Positions 44,148 through 54,300 of a stretch of 64,000 nt of DNA are shown here, in pieces. This stretch comes from Chitinophagales bacterium. GTDB lineage: Bacteria; Bacteroidota; Bacteroidia; Chitinophagales; Chitinophagaceae. Both the position numbers and the translations under genes were made by a program. A model generated the notes under the pieces. It had not been told where the DNA came from. It saw only the letters and a list, made by a program, of their open reading frames with translations, and searched no databases. How positions within the stretch are numbered: position 1 is the first letter of the stretch; each line of letters opens with the position of its first letter. Location: assembly GCA_015654595.1 (NCBI GenBank), contig JAATGQ010000011.1, forward strand, positions 1-64,000. The letters are read 5' to 3'.

Positions 44148-45764
44148 CGTTTTTATCTCCATGATCCGTTGTTCGAACTCATCGTTTGGAACAACGGATT
44201 TATTTTTTATACGGGTTTTGTAGGTATTGATCGTGTTGACGGAGTATTCGAGGATGCGGGCGATCTTTTCGTTCTCGTGGATGCCCATGCGGATGAGGGC
44301 AAATATGCGGAGGTCGGTATTCAGCAGCTCGTTATCTTTCAGCAGTACTTTGTCTTCGTCGCGGAAGAGGTCGTTGTATCGTTGTACGAAGTCGGGGAAT
44401 AGTTTGAGGAAGACGCGGTCAAAGTTGAGGAGGAGCTCTTCTTTTTCCTTTTTCAGATTGGTACTGTTGACCAGCGCGATGATATCTTCCCATTTGCGGT
44501 AGGCGATCTTTTGTTCGAGGTTCTTTTTGAATTTTTCGATCCTCGACAGGGATTCCGAATCCGCGTTGAAGAAGTAGCTGATGTATTCCTCTTTAATTTT
44601 GTTGGCTTCTGAAAGCGCGCGGTTGGTATCTTTTAGTCTTGCGTTGGCGGCCTGCTCTGCCTCGTGGGCTTCTGTCAGTGCGCTCTGGGCGGCTTTTAGG
44701 TGGTTGACCTGTCGGAATACGATAAAGACCAGGACGATGACGGCGAGCAATAACAGGGTAGAGATGATTGCCCAGGTGACGAAGACGGCTTTTTGTTCTT
44801 CGACCCGGCTGACTTTTTCTCCTTCGATGAGGGGCAGGATGGCGCTGACCTGGACCTTTCGCTGGCGGGCGCCGTAGAAAACGGCATTTTGGATCGCGGT
44901 TTCGATATAGACGGAGGCATGACGGACATCGCCTTTTTTATAGAGCAGCTGGGCCAGGTTGAAGATGGCTGCATTTTCTTTCGTCGAGGACTGTATATCG
45001 GCTATGGCGGCCCGGATGAGCAGTAGGATGGCGGTGTCGGGTTGACCTTCGGTGATATAGATATCGCTGAGAGTAGAAGTGGTAACCGCCACCTGATGCA
45101 GACTGAGGTTGGGATGGCTGAGGATCTCTTTTAGTAAGACGGCGGCGTCTTTACGTTTACCTGATTTTATCTGTTGAAGCCCTTGGTAGTATAGCGAGTG
45201 GAAGGAGCCTTTGGGATAGAGGGCCAGTGCGGAATCGATATAGGCGTTGCCGATGCGGGTATAATTGGGTGTGAGATAGCTGTCGTTGTCGAAGTCGCCA
45301 AGATCATAGTAGTAGCGGCCCATCAACGCGTAGTATTCCGCTTTGAGACTGTCGGGGGCGCCCTGGATATTAATTTTATCGAGCGAATCGAGGGTTTCTT
45401 TGAACAACCCGGAAGAGAGAAGACAGAAACCCATCTTTAGCCTGGCGTCTACGATACGGTTGGCGTCGTGAGAGGCGACGGCGGTGGCTTGCAGCAGCCG
45501 GGCATAAGCAAAGGCCGAGTCGTAATTAAAGACCTTGTAGGCTTCGTAAAGACGAAGGTAACCGTCAAATAATGGTGTCTGACCCAGCGCGTGTTTAAGG
45601 TCGGAGATAGCGGCTAGCTTTCCGGCATCATAGGTTGGGGCAGCTTCGATGGTCTGGTTGAGTTCCTGCAGGAGGCGACCGGTGGAGTCCTGGCTCTGGA
45701 CTTTTACAGGCAAGAGGGCAAGGAGCAGCAACCCTGTCAGGAGTTGTCTCATAATCGTTGTCAT
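44142..45764 (-). CDS. TPR/membrane regulator with DUF6377 domain
   Basis: 540 aa from ATG 45764. Signal peptide (LLTGLLLLALLPVKVQSQ), then tetratricopeptide-like repeats in the periplasm at about 30-310. A single membrane helix follows (VTWAIISTLLLLAVIVLVFI). Next come a cytoplasmic coiled coil (about 350-390) and a C-terminal DUF6377 region whose tail has an HTH-like segment (GIHENEKIARILEYSVNTIN then TYKTRIKNKS). This is the layout of SusR-like transmembrane regulators in Bacteroidota. It overlaps GH97 tail to tail by 6 nt and is the most likely regulator of the SusCD-GH97 locus. Confidence 0.9.
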   Translation of the reverse strand: MTTIMRQLLTGLLLLALLPVKVQSQDSTGRLLQELNQTIEAAPTYDAGKLAAISDLKHALGQTPLFDGYLRLYEAYKVFNYDSAFAYARLLQATAVASHDANRIVDARLKMGFCLLSSGLFKETLDSLDKINIQGAPDSLKAEYYALMGRYYYDLGDFDNDSYLTPNYTRIGNAYIDSALALYPKGSFHSLYYQGLQQIKSGKRKDAAVLLKEILSHPNLSLHQVAVTTSTLSDIYITEGQPDTAILLLIRAAIADIQSSTKENAAIFNLAQLLYKKGDVRHASVYIETAIQNAVFYGARQRKVQVSAILPLIEGEKVSRVEEQKAVFVTWAIISTLLLLAVIVLVFIVFRQVNHLKAAQSALTEAHEAEQAANARLKDTNRALSEANKIKEEYISYFFNADSESLSRIEKFKKNLEQKIAYRKWEDIIALVNSTNLKKEKEELLLNFDRVFLKLFPDFVQRYNDLFRDEDKVLLKDNELLNTDLRIFALIRMGIHENEKIARILEYSVNTINTYKTRIKNKSVVPNDEFEQRIMEIKTL

Positions 45765-46113
45765 GGACCCCAAAAGTATTGGAAAGAACTAGTATTTGGG
45801 CTGCAGGGGGATAAAAAAAAGAAGCCTAGATAGAAATCCAGGCCGTTGCTAAAATCCAATATCCTATTAAAAGCCGATATAGTTAATGCAAAGAAAGGAC
45901 CAGAACGGTTTAAAGGTGAAATGCTGCAGGAATTGGGGTATTTTCGGGGAGTGGTGAGGAATCTTGTAGAGTATATTCCTCATGAAGTGTGGATGCAGCG
46001 AGCATGCGGTGGGAATGAGCGCCTCCCCGACGCTGGCGGGTGTGCCGGCGAGCAAGGCGGCGTGGTGTTGCGGCGGATGGGGGCAAAGGCGGCTTTTAGC
46101 TTATTTTTGGTGT
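45765..46113. other. Gap between the DUF6377 gene and the deaminase gene
   Basis: About 350 nt. The first part is AT-rich. From about 45990 it becomes GC-rich. Reading frames here lack domains. One of them runs in frame into the deaminase gene but has no family similarity. No clear promoter was found. Confidence 0.55.
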
Positions 46114-46593
46114 ATGATAACTGATTTGGATAAGACCTTTTTACAAAAGGCCGTCGAGCTGGCCAGGCAGGGGATTGATCAGGGCCGGGGCGGACCTTTT
46201 GGTTGTATCATTGTCCGGAACGGAGAGATTGTGGGACAGGGTTCCAATGGGGTGACTTCGACGAATGATCCGACTGCGCATGCTGAAATTGTAGCGATCC
46301 GGGATGCCTGTCGGCGCCTGGGGGATTATCAGCTTACGGATTGTGATGTGTATACTTCCTGTGAACCTTGTCCGATGTGTCTGGGTGCTTTATACTGGGC
46401 AAGACCCCGCCGGGTTGTCTATGCATCGACGCGGTATGAGGCTGCTTCAGTGGGTTTCGACGATGCTTTTATTTATGAGGAGATCGGACTGCCGGATGCG
46501 CAGCGGAGATTGCTTTTTGAACATGTGGGCATTCCCGAGGCGGAAAGGCTTTTTGCGCTGTGGAAGGAGAAGGGGAATAAGAAGCTCTATTAA
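46114..46593 (+). CDS. Nucleoside/guanine deaminase (cytidine-deaminase fold)
   Basis: 159 aa from ATG 46114. A longer in-frame start 132 nt upstream adds residues without similarity. Zinc site: His and catalytic Glu in DPTAHAEIVAIRDAC, and the two Cys in SCEPCPMCLGALYWARP. The wording CEPCPMCLGA together with the C-terminal YEEIGLPDAQR matches GuaD-type guanine deaminases, which hydrolyse guanine to xanthine, better than TadA. The C-terminal half (FEHVGIPEAERLFALWKEK) fits a domain-swapped GuaD. Monocistronic with its own terminator. Confidence 0.88.
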   Translation: MITDLDKTFLQKAVELARQGIDQGRGGPFGCIIVRNGEIVGQGSNGVTSTNDPTAHAEIVAIRDACRRLGDYQLTDCDVYTSCEPCPMCLGALYWARPRRVVYASTRYEAASVGFDDAFIYEEIGLPDAQRRLLFEHVGIPEAERLFALWKEKGNKKLY

Positions 46594-46600
46594 ATATAGA

Positions 46601-46620
46601 CGGCCCTGAGAACAGGGCCG
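46601..46620 (+). terminator. Terminator after the deaminase gene
   Basis: CGGCCCTG and CAGGGCCG pair perfectly over 8 bp around AGAA, followed by CCTGATTTTA. Confidence 0.75.
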
Positions 46621-46668
46621 CCTGATTTTACTACACATGAGAAAATATATCTTTATCTCTCTTCGAGA

Positions 46669-47154
46669 TTATTGTTTGGTCGTCTTGTTGAAAACTTCCC
46701 AGTTGTCGGCTCCGTTGGAGCGTAAGGTGATGCGAACATCGGCAGTCTCTACAGTTACGTAGTAGGTATTTGTTTCATCGATGTTGATCTCGAACAGTTC
46801 GGTAATCCAGTAGTTGGTGTAGTCCTTTTTCAGGTCCAGCATCAACTGCAGGGGCAGCTTATCGGATGTGATGTTGCGTGATACAGCCAGCAGCTCGCCT
46901 TTATCCGAGTAGAAGGCAAACAAGATGATGTCATTCATTTTGAAAGTCAACTTGTTGTAGTTCTTTGCAGGTTCGAAGGCCAGCAGTTCAGCTTTATGGA
47001 AGTCCTTGTGGAAGGAAGCTTTGATGGTGCTGTTGCTGTCGTCTGTAAGATGACTGTTGGTTGAATCGGAAGCAAAACTGCTGTTAAGGCCTACTGTAAC
47101 AAACATGGCTACTGTGAAGGCGAGTTTTTTGGCGAAGGAAATAGCGAGTGACAT
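46669..47154 (-). CDS. Small secreted protein, function unknown
   Basis: 161 aa from ATG 47154. The longer frame begins at a TTG and would put 18 polar residues before the signal peptide. The signal is LAISFAKKLAFTVAMFVTVG with cleavage near SSFAS. The mature part is mostly beta-like: LTFKMNDIILFAFYSDKGEL and TNTYYVTVETADVRITLRSN. It has the size and layout of the secreted protein at 16092-16508, but I see no convincing sequence similarity between them. No domain recognised. Monocistronic and AT-richer than its surroundings. Confidence 0.78.
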   Translation of the reverse strand: MSLAISFAKKLAFTVAMFVTVGLNSSFASDSTNSHLTDDSNSTIKASFHKDFHKAELLAFEPAKNYNKLTFKMNDIILFAFYSDKGELLAVSRNITSDKLPLQLMLDLKKDYTNYWITELFEINIDETNTYYVTVETADVRITLRSNGADNWEVFNKTTKQ

Positions 47155-47193
47155 ATACTTAAGTTTTATTGTTTTTTGTGATTGTTTGCATAA

Positions 47194-47226
47194 CAAAGAT
47201 AGTGACAAGGTTTAGTACTTTACAAT
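47194..47226 (-). promoter_or_regulatory. Possible promoter for the small secreted protein
   Basis: On the - strand TATCTTTG (47201-47194) matches TAnnTTTG exactly, with ATTG (47226-47223) 21 nt upstream as an imperfect -33 box. Confidence 0.4.
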
Positions 47227-47469
47227 GCATAGTACCTTGGACGGTTTAATACCGGGTTGAGCGGTAAGAAACGCCTGATGAATGATGCACGTTTCTGATT
47301 TTTGTTGCTTCCTGGGCTGTTTCATTTTCTTTATCCTTTTTGTTTGGGGACGTATACTCCTTTGCCAGCGCAGTGCCAATTCCCTCGTTTTACTGGTTAT
47401 CAATATGTTATGGGTTTTTCCTTTTTGGAAGGTGTACGGTTTTGAGTCTATCAGTGTACGGATTTGGGG

Positions 47470-47640
47470 GAAGCGCCGGGGTGCAGGGTGATTTTCGGGG
47501 TGTGTTTGGGGTTTGGGCTTTTTGGAGCTGGGGTTTTTGGGGTTTTGGGCGTTGGTTTTTTTTGGGGGGGCTTTTTGGAGCTGGGTTTTTTTGGGGGGGG
47601 TGGAGGGTTTTGGGTGCTGGGGCCTCGGGCATGACTGTGC
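47470..47640. other. G-run tract with quadruplex-forming potential
   Basis: Many runs of 3-8 G separated by T-rich loops. A duplicated motif GCTTTTTGGAGCTGGG occurs at about 47517 and 47570. The tract would be G-rich in the coding-strand sense of the downstream operon. Long frames on the opposite strand are Pro-rich composition artefacts. Confidence 0.6.
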
Positions 47641-47772
47641 CGGCGCTGCGCATTTTTATTATGGACGGGCTTTTTTTCGCTGTTGGGCCGACGCGGGGAT
47701 GGACGGGGGCACGGGGCTGGCCGGTATGCGAGGCGCCTTGCACAGCATGCCGCTGCGGCCCTGGCCGCGGAG

Positions 47773-47978
47773 GGGCGGGTGCGTGGACCCTGTATGATGA
47801 GACCCTGGCGCATTTTGTGGGGGGGTAAGAAGAGGGTAAGAAGGGGTGGGGGTGGGTGTGGGTGTAGGTGAAGATGTGGGTGCAGTTGTGGGTGAAGATA
47901 TGGGTGTAGGTGTGGGTGAAGATGTGGGGCGGGTGCATGGACCCTGTATGATGAGACCCCGGCGCATTTTGTGGGGGG
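47773..47978. repeat. 52-bp direct repeat flanking a GTGGGTG tract
   Basis: Copies at 47773-47824 and 47927-47978 are 52 bp with two mismatches, including ACCCTGTATGATGAGACC. Between them, 47838-47926 is made of degenerate GTGGGTGwAGrT-like hexamer/nonamer repeats. No coding potential recognised. Confidence 0.88.
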
Positions 47979-48118
47979 ATGGATCCTGTAGCTTGTAGAA
48001 TAAATTGACCTTTTAGGGGTATTTGCCGGCGGTAGCGGCCGGCCTGTGATTGGAGATGATTTTTGGCGTATGTGCATTGTTGTTATACTGCTGTAAGGGC
48101 AAATATTGAACTGAAATG

Positions 48119-48150
48119 TTTGCTAATATGCATTAAAGAATATAATTTTA
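48119..48150 (+). promoter_or_regulatory. Probable promoter of the lipid-synthase operon
   Basis: TTTG (48119-48122) and TAATTTTA (48143-48150), 20 nt apart, match the Bacteroidota consensus except for the last base of the -7 box. Transcription would start near 48157, leaving a leader of about 230 nt. Confidence 0.5.
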
Positions 48151-48217
48151 TTGCCAACCCAACATCAACCGCGCGCGCAAGCCTTTTTAAACTCTACTTT
48201 GCCATCTATTAAACTAA

Positions 48218-48307
48218 CGGTTGCATGTTGCTGTGTGGAATTACTCCTGATTTTTATATACGCCCTTTTTCTTCCTGTCTGATTTTTTGTCTGCAACGGT
48301 GCAACCG
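48218..48307. other. Inverted repeat in the lipid-synthase operon leader
   Basis: CGGTTGCA (48218-48225) and TGCAACCG (48300-48307) are exact inverted copies 74 nt apart inside the predicted 5' leader. They could pair in RNA or be two half-operators. Function unknown. Confidence 0.4.
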
Positions 48308-48388
48308 CTATCACCCTCATTATACGTGTAGGCGTCTGCGCTGTTAAGGGCAACCCCAAATTTCCTGTTAATAGTTAAAGACATCCTC

Positions 48389-51300
48389 ATGAAAAAAAGT
48401 CAGATCTTTGGAGTAACTCCTTTCGAAAGACCGGATGTGCAGCTGGCGTTGGCTATAGAAAAAGCCGGCGCTTATCCGGTGCTCAGTCTGGGACGTGATA
48501 AAGCAATAGCCGCGGCTGCATTAAAAGAGATGGCTGCGCGTTGCGACCGCCGCTGGGGCGTTTGTTTAGTCGAGCCTTTATGGGAAGACCTGTCTTTGCC
48601 GGACGTGGTCGATCTGGTGGTGCTGCCGTATGGTTTGAGTCGCGGCGCGAATAGTTGGCTGCGGCGTGATGAAGGGGCGCGGCGTGGTGAAGGGTTTGGT
48701 GCGCGGGCCGATGAAAGCGGTCGTGGTAAGGGTTCGGAGGCGCGGGACGGGATACGCACTTTATACCAGGTGCATTCGATGGAAGAGGCGCTGGCTGCTT
48801 CTGCGGCCGGGGCTCGCTCTCTTATTATAAAGGGCAATGAAGCTGCTGGCCGGGTTGGATCTGACTCTTCTTTTATTTTTTTTCAACGGATGCGTCGTCA
48901 GCTGCCGGAGATTAGTTTGTTTGTGCAAGGCGGGATCGGCGTTCATACGATGGCGGCACTTACGGCGCTGGGTGCGGCAGGGGTTGTGCTGGATAGTCAG
49001 CTGGTATTGTTTGCTGCATGCAGCGCCTCTGTTGAGACGAAGAAAATATGTGAGCATCTCAATGGTCAGGAAACGAAAGTGGTAGAAGGCCGGCGGATAC
49101 TGGTTCGTCCTAATTCGCCGGAACTGCCGCTGGGACAGGATATCGCGCTTTCGGCAGATCTGGTTCGCCGATATAAGACCCTGGACAGACTGGTGTTTGG
49201 ACTTCATGAGGCGGCCCATGGTTACCTGAGACAGGCCAAGGCTAAACCTGCGATTGCACGGGATGGCGCCTTTGCCAAGGCTTATAACCTGGAATATCCA
49301 ATCGCTCAGGGCCCTATGACAAGGGTCAGTGACGTGCCGGACTTTGGCGCGCGGGTTGGCGAAGGCGGGGGGCTGCCCTTTGTTGCGCTTTCGCTTTTGA
49401 AAGGCGATCAGGCGCGTACTCTTATCCGTGAAACGGGCCGGTTGGCTGGCTCACGGACCTGGGGGGTGGGTATCCTTGGCTTTGCGCCTGCTGAATTAAG
49501 GGAAGAGCAGCTTGGCTACATCCTGGAGGAAAAGCCGCCGGTTGTGCTTATCGCGGGTGGACGACCCTCGCAGGCTAAGCCGCTTGAGAAAGCTGGTATC
49601 CGTACCTTCCTGCATGTGCCCTCGGTGGCTTTGCTGGATATATTTTTGAAAGAGGGCAGCCGACGGATGGTGTTTGAAGGCCGGGAATGCGGCGGACATG
49701 TTGGTCCTTTGTATAGTCTGATCCTTTGGGAAAAGCAGATCGCCCGGTTGATGCAGGAAGAGAGCCTGGAAGGAATGGAAATACTCTTTGCGGGAGGGAT
49801 CCATGATGATCTTTCCGCCGCCTTTGTTTCTGTTATGGCAGCGCCGCTGGCTACGAGAGGCGCGTGTATCGGCGTGTTGATGGGGACTGCTTATCTGTAT
49901 ACGGAAGAAGCGGTAGCCTCTGGCGCTATCGTTCCGACCTTTCAGCAGCAGGCGGTTGCGCATATCAATACTTGTTTATTGGAGACGGCGCCGGGGCATG
50001 AGACGCGTTGCCTGGATACGGACTTTGTTGCGCTGTTTGGCCGGGAGAAGGAGATGCTGCAGGACAGCGGACTTGATAAGCAGGAGATCTGGGCGCGCCT
50101 GGAAAGTCTAAACGTGGGCCGGCTCAGGATTGCTGCAAAGGGCCTGGAAAGGCGAGATGATCAGCTAGTCTCCATAGATGAAACCGAACAGCTTTCCTCC
50201 GGTATGTATATGATCGGGCAGGTCGTTGCTTTGCAAGACAAGATAACCACCATCAGGAGACTGCATGAAACGGTTGCGGTGGATAGTGTTCGCTTGTTGG
50301 AGGCGGCTGAGTTGCCATCGCTTCCGGAAAGTTCTGTAAAGCCGTTGGATATCGCGGTGATCGGGATGGCTTGTATCTATCCCGGCGCCAGAAATATAGA
50401 AGAGTACTGGCGCAATATCATCCTTGGTAAGGATGCGATCACGGAAGTGCCTGACGAAAGATGGAATAAGGAGCTGTATTTTGATCCTCACTCTAACAAT
50501 GGAGACAAATCTCCTTCGAAATGGGGCGGGTTTATCCCGCGTATTGATTTTGACCCGATGGAATTTGGTATACCGCCTCAGTCCCTGGCCGCGATCGAGC
50601 CCTCGCAGCTGCTGAGTCTGCTTGTTGCCAGGCAGGCCCTGGAGAACGCGGGTTATGCGGGACCGGAGGCTGATAAGGAAAATGTATCGGTGATCATTGG
50701 CGCAGAAGGGGGAAACCATTTGTCGAGCAGCTATGGATTTCGTTGTCTTTATCCGCAGCTCTTTGGCGCGATCCCGGCGGAGCTGGATCAGGCGCTTCCC
50801 CGATTGACGGAAGACAGCTTCCCCGGTGTGCTGGCCAATGTGATTGCGGGACGCATCACCAACCGTCTTGATCTGGGCGGCCGGAATTATACGGTCGATG
50901 CGGCTTGCGCCTCTTCTCTCGCGGCTGTCGACCTGGCCTGCCAGGAGCTTGTGCTTGGCAAGTCAGATATGGTGATTGCCGGAGCAGTCGATCTGCACAA
51001 TGATATCAATGACTATTTGCTTTTCTCGAGTACGCATGCGCTTTCGCGTAATGGACGCTGCATGACCTTCGATTCTTCTGCCGACGGTATTGCGCTTGGG
51101 GAAGGGGTGGCCATGCTGGTCCTCAAACGATATGAAGATGCGCAGCGGGACGGAGACAATGTTTATGCTGTGATCAAGGGTGTTGGGGGAAGCAGCGACG
51201 GCAAGAGTCTTGGGCTCACGGCTCCGAGAAGGGCCGGACAGGAAAAGGCACTGCAGCGGGCTTATCAGCAGGCTGGCATCTCGCCGGTGAAGGTGGGACT

Positions 51301-54300
51301 TTTTGAAGCCCACGGCACGGGGACGGTTGTCGGCGATAAGACGGAATTGTCCGCTTTGACGGATCTGATGACGGCGTGCGGGGCTATTGCCGGGCAGACG
51401 CATTTGGGGTCTGTCAAGACGCAGATCGGGCATACCAAATGTGCGGCGGGGATGGCGGGGCTTATCAAGGCCGTGTTGTCGGTCTATCATGGAGTGAAGC
51501 CGCCGACCTTGCATCTGAAGACGCCGAACCAGTATTATAATAGGGAAACGAGTCCTTTTGCTTTCCATACGCAGAGCGGGTTGTGGAATGAGACGACGCG
51601 TGTTGCGGGTGTAAGCGCGTTTGGTTTCGGCGGGACGAATTTTCATGCGGTGTTGCAGAGTGCGGGAGAGGCAGCCGGCCAGCATGGTTTGGGCCGTGAT
51701 GGGGAACAGGGGGGTGCTGTGAAAGGAGACGCGGCGGCAGTTGAAAACAGACCGGTACTGGATGCGTGGCCGACGGAGCTGTTTGTTTTTAGAGGCGACA
51801 CCTATGAGGAGGCAATGGAATTGTTAAGGACTGTTCGTGCGATCCTGCTGAACAGCGACACGACACAATGTCGTGATCTGGCCTATTCGCTGGTGTGTCA
51901 TTCGGATAAGCCGGTGCAGCTGTCGATAGTTGCGGATTGTGCCGATGATCTATTGATCAAGATGGATCTTGCGTTGAGCGGAGCCGGCGCCAGGGGGCTT
52001 TATCCGCTGAAGCCGGTGGAGGGGAAGGCTGCGTTTCTTTTCTCGGGGCAGGGAAGTCAGCAGGTGAATATGGGAAGGGAATTGCTTGTGCTGTTCCCGT
52101 TCATGCGGAAGTTGCTTCGCGAGTATCCGCATTATGAGAAGCTGCTGTTTCCGGATGCGGTGTTTGATGAGCAGGCAAAAAAGGAACAAAAAGAAAATAT
52201 TCGTGATACGCGTGTTGCGCAACCCTTATTGGGGATAATAGAGCATGCGCTTGCCGGCTTGCTTCGGCATTGGGGAATAGAGCCGGATATGGCGGCGGGT
52301 CATAGTTATGGTGAGCTGCCGGCTTTGTGTTTTGCCGGTGTTTTTCCTGACACTGCGCTGGTTGCCTTGAGTGAGAAGCGTGCGGCTTCGATCCTCGACG
52401 CTATTGGCGAAGACAAGGGGATGATGGTGGCCGTGAATGCTGCGGGGGATGTGTTGGAGACCTTGTTGGCTGGTGTGGAGGGCGTGTATGCTGTCAATCA
52501 TAATTCGTCCCGGCAGTGGGTATTGGCGGGTACGACGAAAGGAGTAAGGACGCTGATCGAACAATTGAAAGAAAGAAAGCTGTCTTACCGGCAGCTGGAA
52601 GTGGCTTGTGCCTTTCATAGTCCCTTATTGAATGGAGCGGATCTGCGCTTTTTGTCGGTGTTGAATGAGTTGCCAATGCAGGCGCCCCGGATACCTGTCT
52701 GGTCGAATACCAGCGGAGGCCTTTATCCAACGGAGGCGGATGCTATTCGGGGGCGGTTGGCGGAGCACCTGGTGAAGCCGGTGTTGTTTCATCAGCAGAT
52801 CGAGCAGATGGCGCAGGAAGGAGCAAAGATCTGGATCGAAGTGGGGCCGGGTAAGGTTTTGTGCGGACTGGTGAAAGATATTCTTGGCCAGGAAGAAGGC
52901 ATCTGGCATACGGAAGATACGCAGGGTTTGTCTCATCTGTTATCGGTGGCGGCAAGCTGGCTGTCGACAGGCCGGTCGATGAACCTGGATCGGTTGTTTG
53001 AAGGAAGGAATGTCCGGATGTTGGATCTGAGTAGTCCGGATAACTATAAGAAGAGCGCTACGACCTGGGTGATCAACGGGCATACGGCTATGCCTGTATA
53101 TGGGTCGTTGCCGGCGCATGGAGCCGTGCCGGTGGTGAAGCCGCTGGTGTTGGCGGGGGCTGCTGTTGTGCCGGCAGGAGGCGTGGGGCAGACGGTTTCG
53201 AATGCCGACCGGATGGTGGAAGAATATTTAAAGACGACGCAGCTGATGATCCAGGCGCAGCGGGATGTATTGCTACAGTACCTGGGGCAATCGCCGACAG
53301 CTTTTGAAAGACCGGCAGCTTTGCCCGCGTCCTCGAATACCGCGACTCCTGTCTCAGCTGTAACGGTTGCTGCCGAGCCGGTAGAGGCAGTGAAATCTGC
53401 ATTGCCAGAGCCGCCGGTGGAGAAGCTGGATGTAAAGATGATATTATTAAAAGTGGTCAGCGACAAGACCGGTTACCCGATCGATATGCTGGGGCTTGAC
53501 CAGGATATGGAGGCTGATCTGAGTATAGATTCTATCAAGCGGATGGAGATCATTGCCACGCTGAAGTCGAAGCTGGGTGAGCTGGGCACGGGGCAGGAGA
53601 ATGAGGCGGATCTGACGGAGCAGCTTTCGGCTATCAAGACTTTGCAGGGTATCATCGATTGGGTTGGGATCCGTGTGGGGATGGATGGGAATGCGGTGGA
53701 AGAGGCGCGAAAGATCATCGAGGAGGGATTCTCTCATAATGAGCAGGAAGAAACGCTTACGCGTATGCGCTTTAGTCTTGATCCCTGCCCGATGTTGTCG
53801 ATGGATGGCAGCAGTCTGCGGGGAGCAAGGCTGGCGATTGCGGGCGGCGGCGCTCAGGGCATTTTATTGAAGACGAGGCTGGAAGAAGACGGAGTCGTTG
53901 TTGATATACTGGAAGATGGTGCTGGAACTGTCCTTGCGAAAGGCCAACGGGCGATGGATGAGTACGACGGCCTGGTCCTTTTGAATGCGGTCAGTTCTGC
54001 GACGGAAGTTGAAGCCGAGTTGTCGGCGCTGGATGCGTTTTCGCTGATCAAATCGCTTGATCTTGGTCGGGTGCGATGGGTATATGCCGTTTCGGGCCGG
54101 CGTCGGTCGCATGGATTCAGCGGACTGTTGAAGAGCCTGGAAAAGGAGTTTCCTTCTTTGTGCTGCAGATCCATCCAGCTGGATGCGGCCTTTGATCCGG
54201 AGTTGATCATAGGGGAATTGTTGAATACGGACAGGTTGCCGGAGATCGTATACCAGGATGGGATTCGTCACCAGGTGGCGGCTGTTGCTTCTCCGCTGAT

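Noticed and set aside
47154-47208. Longer start (TTG 47208) for the small secreted protein
   Set aside because: It would place 18 polar residues before the signal peptide. ATG 47154 gives a normal signal sequence.
47408-48077. Pro/His/Thr-rich reading frames opposite the G-run tract before the synthase operon
   Set aside because: Composition artefacts of G runs and GTGGGTG repeats. Overlapping frames are open in parallel and none has a domain.
48165-48359. 64-aa ORF on the - strand in the synthase leader
   Set aside because: No domain, no start context, and it lies opposite the predicted leader of the operon.
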